NCBI GenBank assembly: GCA_002714465.1
Contig: PAXL01000025.1
Span: 1-45,294, forward strand
Direction of reading: 5' to 3'
DNA length: 45,294 nucleotides
From: Gemmatimonadota bacterium
GTDB lineage: Bacteria; Latescibacterota; UBA2968
Shown: positions 8,753-17,173 of the stretch, piece after piece
How the letters are laid out: every line of letters starts with the position of its first letter
Numbering within the stretch: position 1 is the stretch's first letter
Notes under the pieces: generated by a model
What the model was told of the DNA's origin: nothing
The model's database searches: none
The model's input: only the letters and a program-made list of their open reading frames with translations
Position numbers and translations under genes: made by a program

Positions 8753-10064
8753 CCCTCTTTCTCGAAGCCGTCAATCGATCGCCAACCTGCACGATGCAGT
8801 TCCCGATCATCGCTTCATCCGCAAGAAATCCCGTTAGATGACCGTTCACGGAATCTTCGATACGCGTGCACGCCAGAGACGGACTAGCCCCATTGCAAAG
8901 GTCGACAAAGTCCTTAACAAGCCTGAGGTCGCCTCCCCCGTGCCCGCCAAAAGCGCCGTGCTTGTCACCGTCCGCTTCCAGATTTACAAGGTTTTCACTG
9001 TATTCGTGCCCCGGTCTCGGATCAATGTGACGGACGACAAACTTGCTGTCCTCGAAGACACCTTGGATCTCCCCCTTTGTCCCGATCAGGTGGATCGACC
9101 GCGAAGGACGCGCCGTCCCGCCGACCATGTTGTGCGTAGCCGTGCACCCATCGTCGAACTTGATCACCACGGACTGATGGTCCACCACGTCGTTATCACA
9201 CTTCCACACGCATCGGCCGTATGGGTTGTCCCCCTCCAAAGATTCAATCTTCTCCTGGATCGTCGGTTGGTCGATGTGCTCGAGCGAATCCCATACATAG
9301 AAAGCCCAACGGCCAGGATGGTCGATGTAGTGTTTGCGCGCAGAATAGAGACAGTCCGACTCGATATCACAATCGACCAAACACTTCGTTCCAGCTCCTT
9401 CGGGCGCCATCTCTTCACGAAACTGTGTGTTCGTCCCGAAGCTGCTGACCGCAATCGGTCGACAGCCGCTCTTCATCCACATGATCAGGTCCAGATCGTG
9501 ACAGCACTTCGCCATCAGCATGGGTGAGTGACACCGCGCCTTGCTATTCCACTTCCCACGGACGAATCCCACCGCCATGTGGTGGTAACTGACGTGCTCG
9601 ACTGTCTGCACGTTAATAATTTGGCCGATCTCCCCAGAAGCAACCCGCTCACGGATGGCATAGTAGAATGGCGCGTATCGAAGGACGTGGCAGATCATGA
9701 CCTTTCGACAATTCCGGTCTGCCGCGTCTACGAGATCCCACAGCTCTTCGGAATCCGTCGCGAAAGGCTTCTCGAGCAGGATGTCGTATCCCGCCTCTAG
9801 GAGAGGAAGGGAGGTAGAGACGTGCTGGTGATCCATCGTCCCGTTGATAGCACAGTCGGCGAACTTAGGGACGGCAGCAAGCGCCGCGGCCGTCTCAAAC
9901 CGACGATCAGTCGGGATCGAAAACCGTTCCCCCGTCTGGTTTCGCCGAAACGGATTGGGATCAGCCATACCCACAATTTCAAGCGCATTCGGGTGATGCT
10001 CTGCATAGGATGCATATGTCAGGGCCCGATGCCCTGCCCCGATGATGACAGCTTTGAGCGCCAT
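8745..10064 (-). CDS. Gfo/Idh/MocA family oxidoreductase (long form)
   Basis: A 439-aa member, longer than the usual 330-390 aa. The Rossmann motif 'VIIGAGHRALTYASYA' and 'LLEKPFAT' (catalytic Lys) are intact. 'KCCHDLDLIMWM' is the family Asp-x3-His-like helix. The extra length lies mainly in the C-terminal half, around 'NPYGRCVWKCDNDVVDHQ', which is cysteine-bearing. The start is ATG 10064 and the stop overlaps the next gene by 8 nt. It is 18 bp after the second isomerase gene. Long forms of this type occur in polysaccharide and cyclitol loci of environmental bacteria; the substrate is unknown. Confidence 0.9.
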   Translation of the reverse strand: MALKAVIIGAGHRALTYASYAEHHPNALEIVGMADPNPFRRNQTGERFSIPTDRRFETAAALAAVPKFADCAINGTMDHQHVSTSLPLLEAGYDILLEKPFATDSEELWDLVDAADRNCRKVMICHVLRYAPFYYAIRERVASGEIGQIINVQTVEHVSYHHMAVGFVRGKWNSKARCHSPMLMAKCCHDLDLIMWMKSGCRPIAVSSFGTNTQFREEMAPEGAGTKCLVDCDIESDCLYSARKHYIDHPGRWAFYVWDSLEHIDQPTIQEKIESLEGDNPYGRCVWKCDNDVVDHQSVVIKFDDGCTATHNMVGGTARPSRSIHLIGTKGEIQGVFEDSKFVVRHIDPRPGHEYSENLVNLEADGDKHGAFGGHGGGDLRLVKDFVDLCNGASPSLACTRIEDSVNGHLTGFLADEAMIGNCIVQVGDRLTASRKRGV

Positions 10065-10082
10065 GCCTTGGCCTGGTCCGAT

Positions 10083-10910
10083 CTAGAGATTGAGCCCCTG
10101 GAACCAGCTCACGAATAGAGGCATGATATCCTCCGGCTCCGGGAGCGTCGGGTGCCAGCGCTTCTCGTGTTCGAACATCACGTAGCCATCGTAAGCCCGA
10201 TCTTTCAACAGGTTGAGCGCCTTCTCGAGAGGTAGCTGACCCGTACCAGGGGGCACATACTTCCAGCCGTCTTTCATCGCGTGCTCTTGGTCGGGATCGT
10301 ATACGGCATCTTTCACGTGCGTGTAGTAGACACGATCACCGAGCGCAGCAAGCGTATCGGCCGGATCCTCCTCTCCGACGCGGGAAGTATGTCCCATGTC
10401 CCACAGGGCTCCGAAGATCGGGACTGTCACACGATCCAGAAGCAGCTTGCAGTCCTCTGACTTAATCCAGTGGTCGTGAGTCTCGAACACCCATTTGAAC
10501 TGGTCAGCGCCATCGAGGGCCAGCACATCCTCCATCGTGCCTTGACCGATGTCAGCCAGTTCTTCCTTCGTCTTCTCCTCGGCGTTACCGACACCAAAGA
10601 CCCGGATGTTCGGGACGCCGAGCTCCGCCGCCACCGGAATCGTCCGCTTCGCCTCTTCGAGGTTGTCATCGTGAAGCAAATCGTCACAGACTCGAAGACT
10701 GGAACTGATCCCGCACACGGCCAGGTTTGCCTCATCCAGCTTTCGTTTGGTTTTCGCAATTTCTGTCGTGAACTCGGGAAGCTTGGTCACATCGATCTCT
10801 TGCTGGATCCCGCGAAAGTCGACGGCTGCATAGCCGAACTCGCTTCCCTTGGCGATCACCGTATCCAGATCCCACTCCGGGCAACCCAGCGTTGTAAAGG
10901 CCATCTTCAT
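10083..10910 (-). CDS. Sugar phosphate isomerase/epimerase (second TIM barrel)
   Basis: A 275-aa xylose isomerase-like TIM barrel. Probable metal ligands are Glu143 ('VFETHDH'), Asp171 ('ALWDMGH'), His198 ('YYTHVKD') and Glu247 ('MFEHEKRWH'). 'PPGTGQLPLEKAL' precedes the last strand and is typical of IolE/IolI- and hydroxypyruvate isomerase-like enzymes. It sits between the PL6 lyase and the long Gfo/Idh/MocA gene with 18-bp spacers on both sides. A role in converting a keto-sugar made by the neighbouring dehydrogenases is the simplest reading (inference). Confidence 0.87.
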   Translation of the reverse strand: MKMAFTTLGCPEWDLDTVIAKGSEFGYAAVDFRGIQQEIDVTKLPEFTTEIAKTKRKLDEANLAVCGISSSLRVCDDLLHDDNLEEAKRTIPVAAELGVPNIRVFGVGNAEEKTKEELADIGQGTMEDVLALDGADQFKWVFETHDHWIKSEDCKLLLDRVTVPIFGALWDMGHTSRVGEEDPADTLAALGDRVYYTHVKDAVYDPDQEHAMKDGWKYVPPGTGQLPLEKALNLLKDRAYDGYVMFEHEKRWHPTLPEPEDIMPLFVSWFQGLNL

Positions 10911-10928
10911 CTAAGCGCTCCTTTTCTG

Positions 10929-12356
10929 TTACTCCATCCAGTCCGGTCCGACGGTCCGTCGCGCCGGCGGCATCGACCGTATCGGGCTATCCGAGAAGAC
11001 ATCGCATCCCACAACACCGGTTGTTCTGATGTGTCCATTGATATCGTGCGTGACCGTATGCTCGACCGTCGGGATGGCAAGCGTTTCGAAATCACCCGGG
11101 CTGCTGAAAAGTGCGCCTTTCGAAAATGCGACATCCCTTCTCTCGAACCCGTCCCGGATCGGTTCCGAGCCGTCGGCCCACACGTTCCAGGACCACGTCA
11201 CATCACCTTTTGCGCGGATAACGACCGCACTATCTCCCACCGCCCGCACCAAGTTCGCCACGATGCGCACTCCACTCGGAGAAATCGTCCGTCCCCTTCC
11301 GCCGGCTCCGAATCCGATATCAAACAGCGAGACGCAGTCGACAATTGTATTATGTGCGACAAGCGCCCCCTTCACCGGCCAGTAGCCGTTGAGCGGTGAT
11401 TTAGGTACACCGTTCATGATAGAGACTGCCGATCGGCCTCCACGTCCTAGGAGTCCTTCCATGTGGTTATTCACGACGACGTGATCCTCGCCGATTATTC
11501 TGACCCCTCCTGTCCGCTTCTTTCCGTTCCCGATGAACCAGTTCCCCTCGACACGATTCCTGTTTCCGTGCCGGAGCGTCACCGTGCCCGAGCTACCGAC
11601 GAACGCGTTCCTGCGAACGATGTTCTCACACGACTTGATCGAAATGATCTCGACCTCACCGTCGCAGTTCTCGAACAAATTGTCCTCGATCACGGTTCGG
11701 GAATCCTCCATCGAGCGAGCGCTCGTCCCAACCCGTAACGTCTCACCCCCGTTCCAGCCCAGCACCGGACGCCCGGCAAAGTAGTTGTGGTCGATCCTGT
11801 GATCATTAGGCTCACCGTTCAGCCATACGACCACGGACTGCCCCGTGTGGTCTTGACCCTTGAAGTAGCAGTGGTCCACTCGGTTACGCTTACCATAGAC
11901 GGACACCCACTTGTAGTTCACCTTCCGGTCCGGTGGGTTATAGTCCGTGATCACCGTATTGGTCAGTCGGCAACCTTGCGCAGACTCGGCCCTGCGTGAG
12001 CCGATCGAGATCACGCTGCCGCCGGACAGTGATCCATCCCGAAACACGAGGCCATCCACCACGAGGTGTTTGCCAAGAATACGCAGGCGAGACTGCCCCG
12101 TGAACACGGTCTGTCCTTTCCTGCGAGCCGTCAGGACAATCGGCCTCTCTGGCTCTCCTTCACCCTCGAAAACGAGGTTTACATCCTTCCACTCGTCACC
12201 GGATTTAAGGAAGACCGTATCACCGGGGGCGAGCCTCTCTATATACTTCTCGAACTGCTCCACATCCCTGACAAAGAAGTTTGCGGCTCCTGCATCAGCC
12301 GGCAGAAGCATTAGAAGGAAGGCGGCCGGGATCCAATTCAGGGTTTTGTTATTCAA
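10929..12356 (-). CDS. Secreted PL6-type polysaccharide lyase (chondroitinase B/alginate lyase family)
   Basis: A 475-aa right-handed parallel beta-helix enzyme. Residues 1-25 form a signal peptide (Lys4, hydrophobic core 'AAFLLMLL', 'DAGAA' cleavage zone). Repeating coils such as 'NRVDHCYFKG', 'HRIDHNYFAG' and 'TVIEDNLFENCDGE' are typical of PL6. Lys241 in 'IISIKSCEN' and Arg262 in 'TLRHGN' match the catalytic Lys/Arg pair of FhChnB and AlyGC; Glu234 and Glu236 are candidate calcium ligands. Such enzymes beta-eliminate alginate, dermatan sulfate or related uronate polymers in the periplasm or outside. The start is TTG 12356, one base after the PhyH stop and without a clear ribosome site; no other in-frame start keeps the full signal peptide. 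Confidence 0.88.
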   Translation of the reverse strand: MNNKTLNWIPAAFLLMLLPADAGAANFFVRDVEQFEKYIERLAPGDTVFLKSGDEWKDVNLVFEGEGEPERPIVLTARRKGQTVFTGQSRLRILGKHLVVDGLVFRDGSLSGGSVISIGSRRAESAQGCRLTNTVITDYNPPDRKVNYKWVSVYGKRNRVDHCYFKGQDHTGQSVVVWLNGEPNDHRIDHNYFAGRPVLGWNGGETLRVGTSARSMEDSRTVIEDNLFENCDGEVEIISIKSCENIVRRNAFVGSSGTVTLRHGNRNRVEGNWFIGNGKKRTGGVRIIGEDHVVVNNHMEGLLGRGGRSAVSIMNGVPKSPLNGYWPVKGALVAHNTIVDCVSLFDIGFGAGGRGRTISPSGVRIVANLVRAVGDSAVVIRAKGDVTWSWNVWADGSEPIRDGFERRDVAFSKGALFSSPGDFETLAIPTVEHTVTHDINGHIRTTGVVGCDVFSDSPIRSMPPARRTVGPDWME

Positions 12357-12357
12357 A

Positions 12358-13149
12358 TCAAGACCGGTTGAAGATTAGAGGAACAAGGTCGTTGTTATCG
12401 ATCAAATCACCCACCTCAAGCGAATCAGCATACCACTGCGGCAACACGTTCTTGCGACCGTTGTAGGTCGAACCATCCGGCATAAAGACGCAGGTCATCG
12501 CCCGTCGCTGACTGCGTGTCATGTTTGCTCCTGCTCCGTGCACCGTCAATCCATTGTGGAACGAGCAACTCCCCGCTTTCATGGGGGCAGCCACAGGATC
12601 GACTTCCTGCAGAACAGGATTCTGCTCAAAAATCTCGGACATCGGCCTGTCTGTCGCGACATCATCGTATCGATGTTTGTGTGATCCCGGGACGAAGTAG
12701 AGACACCCGTTATGTGGCGTCGCATCGTCGAGGGCAATCCAGATCGAAATCGCGTGTTCGGACGAAAACGACCACTTCGTATTGTCCTGATGCCACGAGG
12801 TCGGATTGCCCCAAGGCATCTTGATCAATGTCTGATCGTGCCAAACACGGATCCCATCCACCCCCTCGAGATCCGCGGCCATCTGACCGATCCTTTCGTC
12901 GAGCATCAACTCTTTCACTTCGTCGTTGTCCATCCACAGCTGAATACGCTGCTTGAAAACGGACGTGTTCGATCCGACAAAGGCCTTACCTTCTTCACCG
13001 GGCATCCTGGCTTCTCCCCGTTTGGCTACGGCTTCACCTACGACCTTTCGCCACACTTCGAGCTCCGCCGGCGTCAAGAAGTTATCGATCACGACGAACC
13101 CGTTTTTTTGGTACGAATGAATCTCATCAGGAGTCAGCTCGTATAGCAT
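12358..13149 (-). CDS. Phytanoyl-CoA dioxygenase (PhyH) family protein
   Basis: A 263-aa Fe(II)/2-oxoglutarate-dependent oxygenase. The double-stranded beta-helix ligands are visible: His120 and Asp122 in 'SWHQDNTKW', distal His204 in 'LTVHGAG', and Arg214 ('TRSQRRAM') for 2-oxoglutarate. 'NGCLYFVPGSHKH' (148-160) is the family signature. Members hydroxylate diverse small molecules; environmental bacteria carry many paralogues with unknown substrates. It is 18 bp after hyuB and one base before the lyase start. In this operon a hydroxylation that opens a ring or prepares deamination or demethylation is conceivable, but nothing in the sequence proves it. Confidence 0.92.
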   Translation of the reverse strand: MLYELTPDEIHSYQKNGFVVIDNFLTPAELEVWRKVVGEAVAKRGEARMPGEEGKAFVGSNTSVFKQRIQLWMDNDEVKELMLDERIGQMAADLEGVDGIRVWHDQTLIKMPWGNPTSWHQDNTKWSFSSEHAISIWIALDDATPHNGCLYFVPGSHKHRYDDVATDRPMSEIFEQNPVLQEVDPVAAPMKAGSCSFHNGLTVHGAGANMTRSQRRAMTCVFMPDGSTYNGRKNVLPQWYADSLEVGDLIDNNDLVPLIFNRS

Positions 13150-13167
13150 CTCGTCTCTCTTTGAATG

Positions 13168-14871
13168 TCAGACACCCGTGCCTGACCTCAGCTTCCGGGT
13201 TTCTTCTTCGTCAAGCTCCAGTGTTTCGGGATCAATCACCACACCATACTCCACAGCGGCCGACTCGATGGAGACTCTCTCCTGCCTTACATCCTCCACG
13301 ACCATAGCCACATCTCGCTCGTTGGACGGCCCGTAGCCCGCTCCCCCAGGTAGACGGAGCGTCACCGTCTGCCCCGGGTCTAGATCATACGTCGCTTTGG
13401 GGGCAACCTTTTCGCCATTGGAAAGGAACAATTCTCCTAGTCGGCCATCCGATCCGCCCAGAAATCCTCGAGGCGCGAAGCGGGTCCGATCATACATACA
13501 GCTGTGCTGAACGGACCGATCACTTTGGACGGTCAGCACCATCTCCTGACTCAGGCCTCCTCGGAACCTGCCTGCTCCACCGGAATCCGAGATCAGCTCC
13601 CTCTTGAGCATACGAACAGGTGACACAGACTCTATCGCTTCCGCAGGAACACCTCGAATTCCGCTCGGAAAAGCCGTGGCAGACAGGCCGTCGGCCTCCG
13701 CACTCGCTCCCATACCACCAGCAGAAAAGAAAATGTACGCAAACCGACTTCCGTCCGGAGCAACACCCTCCAGCTGCGTGTTCCAGAGACCGGCCGCCCC
13801 GTCCGCAAGGACTCGCTCCGGGATGGCTTTCGACAGAGCACCGAATATCGCTTGAGAGAGGAAGTGCCCCACAAGATGTCGGGCTCCGACCGCGCAAGGA
13901 AACTGTGCGTTCAGAATACAGCCCTCGGGAGCTCGCACAGTCACAGGTCGGAAGCTCCCCTCATTGTTCGGTATCTCGGGACTAATGGCACATTTCAGCG
14001 GGTATGTCGTGTAGGCGTGCGTGTAGTTGTAAACGACGTTGATTCCCCAGTTAACTTGTGGAGAGGTACCCGCATAATCGACGATCAGGTCGTGATCTTC
14101 GACATCGACAGCAATACGAATCTGAAGTGGATTGTCATAGCCGTCTATCGAAACTTCATCCTCATATCTGCCGTTCGGGATCTCAGCAATCGCATTGCGT
14201 GTCGCCTCCTCTGACCGATCCAAAATCAGCTCCGACAGCGAGTCAAGAGACTCAAGATCATACTCTTCCATCGCCTCGATCAGCTTTTCAGCACCAACAT
14301 CATTCCCCGCCTGCTGAGCGTAGAGATCTCCGACAACTTGATCCGGCTCCCGCACGTTCGCACGCAGGATGTTGATCAGGTCTTCGTTGAGTAGACCCTC
14401 ACGAAACAGGAACATAATCGGGACATTCACACCCTCCTCGTAGACCTGACGGGCTCCGGCCCCGAGCGTGCGTCCTCCGATGTCCATGGCGTGACACGTG
14501 TTCGCGAGCCAGCCGACACCCTTACCATCCCTAAAGGCCGGCGTCACCACGGTGATATCGTGAAGATGACCGGATCCGAGCCAAGGGTCGTTGGTCAGCA
14601 GACTGTCGCCCGGCTTGAGCGTCTCCAGTGGGTGCTTGCGGGCGAAATGACGAACACACGTCGCCATCGTGTTGATGTGTCCAGGCGTACCAGTCACCGC
14701 CTGGGCAAGCATGTTCCCTTCCGCGTCGAACACGCCAGCTGACAGGTCGCCAGCCTCCCGAACGACCGTCGTGAACGACGCGTGCATCAGGGCCGCCGCC
14801 TGCTCGTTTACGATCGAGATCAAGCGCCTCCAGAGGACTTCGAACGTCACGTTGTCGATCGACCGGATCAC
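13168..14871 (-). CDS. hyuB: Hydantoinase B / oxoprolinase family subunit
   Basis: A 567-aa protein of the HyuB family, which with HyuA forms ATP-dependent N-methylhydantoinase, 5-oxoprolinase or acetone/acetophenone carboxylase-type enzymes. Conserved blocks include 'MLAQAVTGTPGHINTM', 'DPWLGSGHLHD', 'NTCHAMDIGGRTLG' and the late glycine-rich 'LRLPGGAGYG'. The start is GTG 14871, overlapping the hyuA stop as GTGA (4 nt); an ATG at 14925 would run inside hyuA and adds unrelated residues. Length is typical. The A/B order and overlap imply a complex. Which ring or ketone is attacked cannot be told from sequence. Confidence 0.92.
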   Translation of the reverse strand: MIRSIDNVTFEVLWRRLISIVNEQAAALMHASFTTVVREAGDLSAGVFDAEGNMLAQAVTGTPGHINTMATCVRHFARKHPLETLKPGDSLLTNDPWLGSGHLHDITVVTPAFRDGKGVGWLANTCHAMDIGGRTLGAGARQVYEEGVNVPIMFLFREGLLNEDLINILRANVREPDQVVGDLYAQQAGNDVGAEKLIEAMEEYDLESLDSLSELILDRSEEATRNAIAEIPNGRYEDEVSIDGYDNPLQIRIAVDVEDHDLIVDYAGTSPQVNWGINVVYNYTHAYTTYPLKCAISPEIPNNEGSFRPVTVRAPEGCILNAQFPCAVGARHLVGHFLSQAIFGALSKAIPERVLADGAAGLWNTQLEGVAPDGSRFAYIFFSAGGMGASAEADGLSATAFPSGIRGVPAEAIESVSPVRMLKRELISDSGGAGRFRGGLSQEMVLTVQSDRSVQHSCMYDRTRFAPRGFLGGSDGRLGELFLSNGEKVAPKATYDLDPGQTVTLRLPGGAGYGPSNERDVAMVVEDVRQERVSIESAAVEYGVVIDPETLELDEEETRKLRSGTGV

Positions 14872-16937
14872 GTGGCAGAACTTTCGATTAGGAGAGCACC
14901 GGAGTCGAGAACTTTGAGGGCCCACCCTGGCGGCACGATTGTCGTCGACTCCATCTCTTCGATCACCGCAGGCCCCTCGATCCGCTCGTCCGTCAGTCCA
15001 TAGCGATCGTAGACAGGGGTTTCCTTCGCGCCCGACCTGTCGAACACGACCGACCTCCGCCCCTTATTGGGATCGGTCCTCTCACCAGAACGACGCGCAG
15101 TATCCACGCTGGGCTGGGGACCACTGACCGTAACGCGCCAGTGGATGACCTCGACGGGCACACCTTGACACACACGGCCGAAGAGACGGGTATACTCGGA
15201 TTCGAACGCGCCGACAAGCCGACCCCTGAAATTCTTGTCAAGAGTGCGGCTAGGGAGAACCACGCGAATCTCGTGACCCTGACCGACATACCTCAGGTCG
15301 GCCATATAGACCTTACTCACATCGTCCTCATCTATACCCGACTCACATACGACTTCAACACCTTCGACCGTCATGTCGTCCAGTATCCGACCAAGCCTTT
15401 CGAGGTCCAAATCTTCCACTCGTGACACATAGCTTCGAGCATAGTCGAAACAAATTGGCGCCAGAAGAAGACCAAAAGCGGACCCGACCCCAGCGATCGG
15501 GGGAACGAGTACTCGACCAATCCCGAGCCTTGAGGCGACACCGCAAGCGTGAACGGGCCCGGCACCCCCTGTCGCGACGAGCGCAAACGAACGGAGATCG
15601 ATCCCACGTTCGGCCGCGTGCACACGAGCAGCGTTCGCCATGTTCTCGTTCACGAGATCGTGAATCCCGAGCGCTGTGTGCCTGTGATCGCCACCGAATC
15701 CTTCTGAGACGGTAGAGACGGCCGCTTCGGCTCTCTGGGGCACAAGTGCCATCGCACCACCAAGAAAGTAATCCGAATCCAAATACCCCAGCAAAAGGTC
15801 TGCATCTGTAACCGTCGGCAGTTCCCCACCGAGATCGTATGACGCAGGACCCGGATCGGAGCCTGCGCTTTCCGGTCCGACGGCCGGGAGACCAAGTGCA
15901 TTCAGATAGGCGATGCTCCCACCGCCTGCACCGATCTCGATCATATCCAGAACGGGAACGAGCAGGGGCAAACCGGAGCCTTTCTTGAAGCGGTATACCC
16001 GTGCGACCTCAGATTCCGTAGTGATTGGAAAATCGCCGTCGACCGACAGAATGGCCTTAGCAGTCGTCCCTCCCATGTCGAAAGCGAGAACCTCATCGAG
16101 GCCGGCCCGTCGTCCCCATTCAGCCGCCGCAAGCGCACCACCACACGGACCCGACTCGACCAGACGGACAGGGAACCGCGCGGCAGTTTCGACCGAACAG
16201 CTTCCCCCGTTCGAGAGCATGATGTGCAAGGCTGACTTGACGCCCTTATGACGAAGCCCCTTTTCGAGCGAGCCGAGATACTTACGAACCAACGGTTGTA
16301 CGTAGGCGTTCGCGACCGTCGTCGATGTCCGCTCGTACTCTCTGAGCTCTGGTGCAACATCTGAAGAAACACTAACGGCACAGTCAGGCAGGCGGCTCTC
16401 CAGATACGTCCGCACCGCCATCTCGTGAGTAGAGTTCGCATAAGCGTGCAGAAGGCAGACACCGATCGCATCGACCTCTGCGCGTTCGAGAGCGCTGCAA
16501 GCTTCAGCCAGGCTGTCTTCATCGAGCGGCTGCCAAACGGAGCCGTCAGGACCCAACCGTTCGTCGACCTCTATCCGGTTACGTCGCTCAACAAGCGGAT
16601 CCGGCAATCGCAGCCTAAGGTCGTAAATGTCATAACGCCCCTCCCTGCCGATCTCGAGGGCATCACGGAACCCGCGGGTGGTAATCAGCCCCGTCTTCGC
16701 ACCAGAGCGCTCGATCAGGGTGTTCGTGACAAGCGTCGTACCGTGGATCACCCTCGTCACGTCCGCCGGATCCACCCGAGCACGATCCAGGAGGTCACTG
16801 AGCCCCTGAAGCACACCGTCCGAAGGGTCCGGATAGGTAGTCAGTGTCTTTGCAACCTTTATAGATCCCGCATCCTCTAGGAGGACGAGATCCGTAAAGG
16901 TGCCACCGATGTCGATCCCGAGCGCGTATTCAGCCAA
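14868..16937 (-). CDS. hyuA: Hydantoinase A / oxoprolinase family subunit
   Basis: A 689-aa ATP-binding subunit of the ASKHA fold. 'GIDIGGTFTDL' (8-18) is the N-terminal phosphate loop; 'HGTTLVTNTLIER', 'AFDMGGTTAK' and 'GGAGPVHACGVA' complete the HyuA signature. Full length for the family. It would use ATP to phosphorylate a carbonyl in a cyclic amide or ketone before ring opening or carboxylation with HyuB. The start is TTG 16937; the N-terminus matches the family exactly there, and no ATG/GTG in frame lies nearby. No clear ribosome site is seen. First gene of the ten-gene operon, about 100 nt below a consensus promoter. Confidence 0.92.
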   Translation of the reverse strand: MAEYALGIDIGGTFTDLVLLEDAGSIKVAKTLTTYPDPSDGVLQGLSDLLDRARVDPADVTRVIHGTTLVTNTLIERSGAKTGLITTRGFRDALEIGREGRYDIYDLRLRLPDPLVERRNRIEVDERLGPDGSVWQPLDEDSLAEACSALERAEVDAIGVCLLHAYANSTHEMAVRTYLESRLPDCAVSVSSDVAPELREYERTSTTVANAYVQPLVRKYLGSLEKGLRHKGVKSALHIMLSNGGSCSVETAARFPVRLVESGPCGGALAAAEWGRRAGLDEVLAFDMGGTTAKAILSVDGDFPITTESEVARVYRFKKGSGLPLLVPVLDMIEIGAGGGSIAYLNALGLPAVGPESAGSDPGPASYDLGGELPTVTDADLLLGYLDSDYFLGGAMALVPQRAEAAVSTVSEGFGGDHRHTALGIHDLVNENMANAARVHAAERGIDLRSFALVATGGAGPVHACGVASRLGIGRVLVPPIAGVGSAFGLLLAPICFDYARSYVSRVEDLDLERLGRILDDMTVEGVEVVCESGIDEDDVSKVYMADLRYVGQGHEIRVVLPSRTLDKNFRGRLVGAFESEYTRLFGRVCQGVPVEVIHWRVTVSGPQPSVDTARRSGERTDPNKGRRSVVFDRSGAKETPVYDRYGLTDERIEGPAVIEEMESTTIVPPGWALKVLDSGALLIESSAT

Positions 16938-16962
16938 AACGATTGGTTGGGTCCCAAATAGC

Positions 16963-16974
16963 CGGGGCGCCCCG
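16963..16974. repeat. 12-bp perfect palindrome in hyuA leader
   Basis: CGGGGCGCCCCG is a perfect palindrome within the predicted ~100-nt leader of the hyu operon, about 26 bp from the hyuA start. It could be a regulator site or a small RNA hairpin near the ribosome-binding region. No T-tract follows, so it is not a terminator. Confidence 0.35.
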
Positions 16975-17043
16975 TCTTCGGTCGGATGGACGCCCGGTGC
17001 TGTGCCTAGAAAACGACTGAAATGACCTGATTACAGCGCGCCA

Positions 17044-17072
17044 AGTATAGTTCCCAGGCCAAATAGTGTCAA
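17044..17072 (-). promoter_or_regulatory. Near-consensus sigma-70 promoter for the hyu ten-gene operon
   Basis: On the minus strand TTGACA (17072-17067), 17 bp, then TATACT (17049-17044). The -35 box is perfect and the -10 box matches five of six. Predicted start near 17037 gives a leader of about 100 nt. It faces away from a promoter of identical box sequence at 17105-17133, with 32 bp between the two -35 boxes. Confidence 0.8.
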
Positions 17073-17104
17073 TCTACCGGCGGTTTTTGGCCCGATGCGC
17101 AGGA

Positions 17105-17133
17105 TTGACAAGGTCACTGAGCAAGGCTATACT
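17105..17133 (+). promoter_or_regulatory. Near-consensus sigma-70 promoter for the diguanylate cyclase
   Basis: TTGACA (17105-17110), 17-bp spacer, TATACT (17128-17133). Predicted start near 17140, 34 nt above the ATG at 17174. The box sequences equal those of the divergent hyu promoter. The position rules out upstream starts of the same reading frame. Confidence 0.8.
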
Positions 17134-17173
17134 CATCAAGCCAAACTCCAGTCAATACAACTATTTGTTCCAA

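Noticed and set aside
8838..9527. 229-aa plus-strand frame
   Set aside because: Antisense shadow of the long Gfo/Idh/MocA gene, with no family motifs.
10470..11399. 309-aa plus-strand frame
   Set aside because: Antisense to the isomerase and PL6 genes; His/Arg-rich composition typical of a shadow frame.
17066..17173. Extension of the GGDEF protein upstream to 17066
   Set aside because: The extension covers the promoter at 17105-17133, so it cannot be in the transcript.
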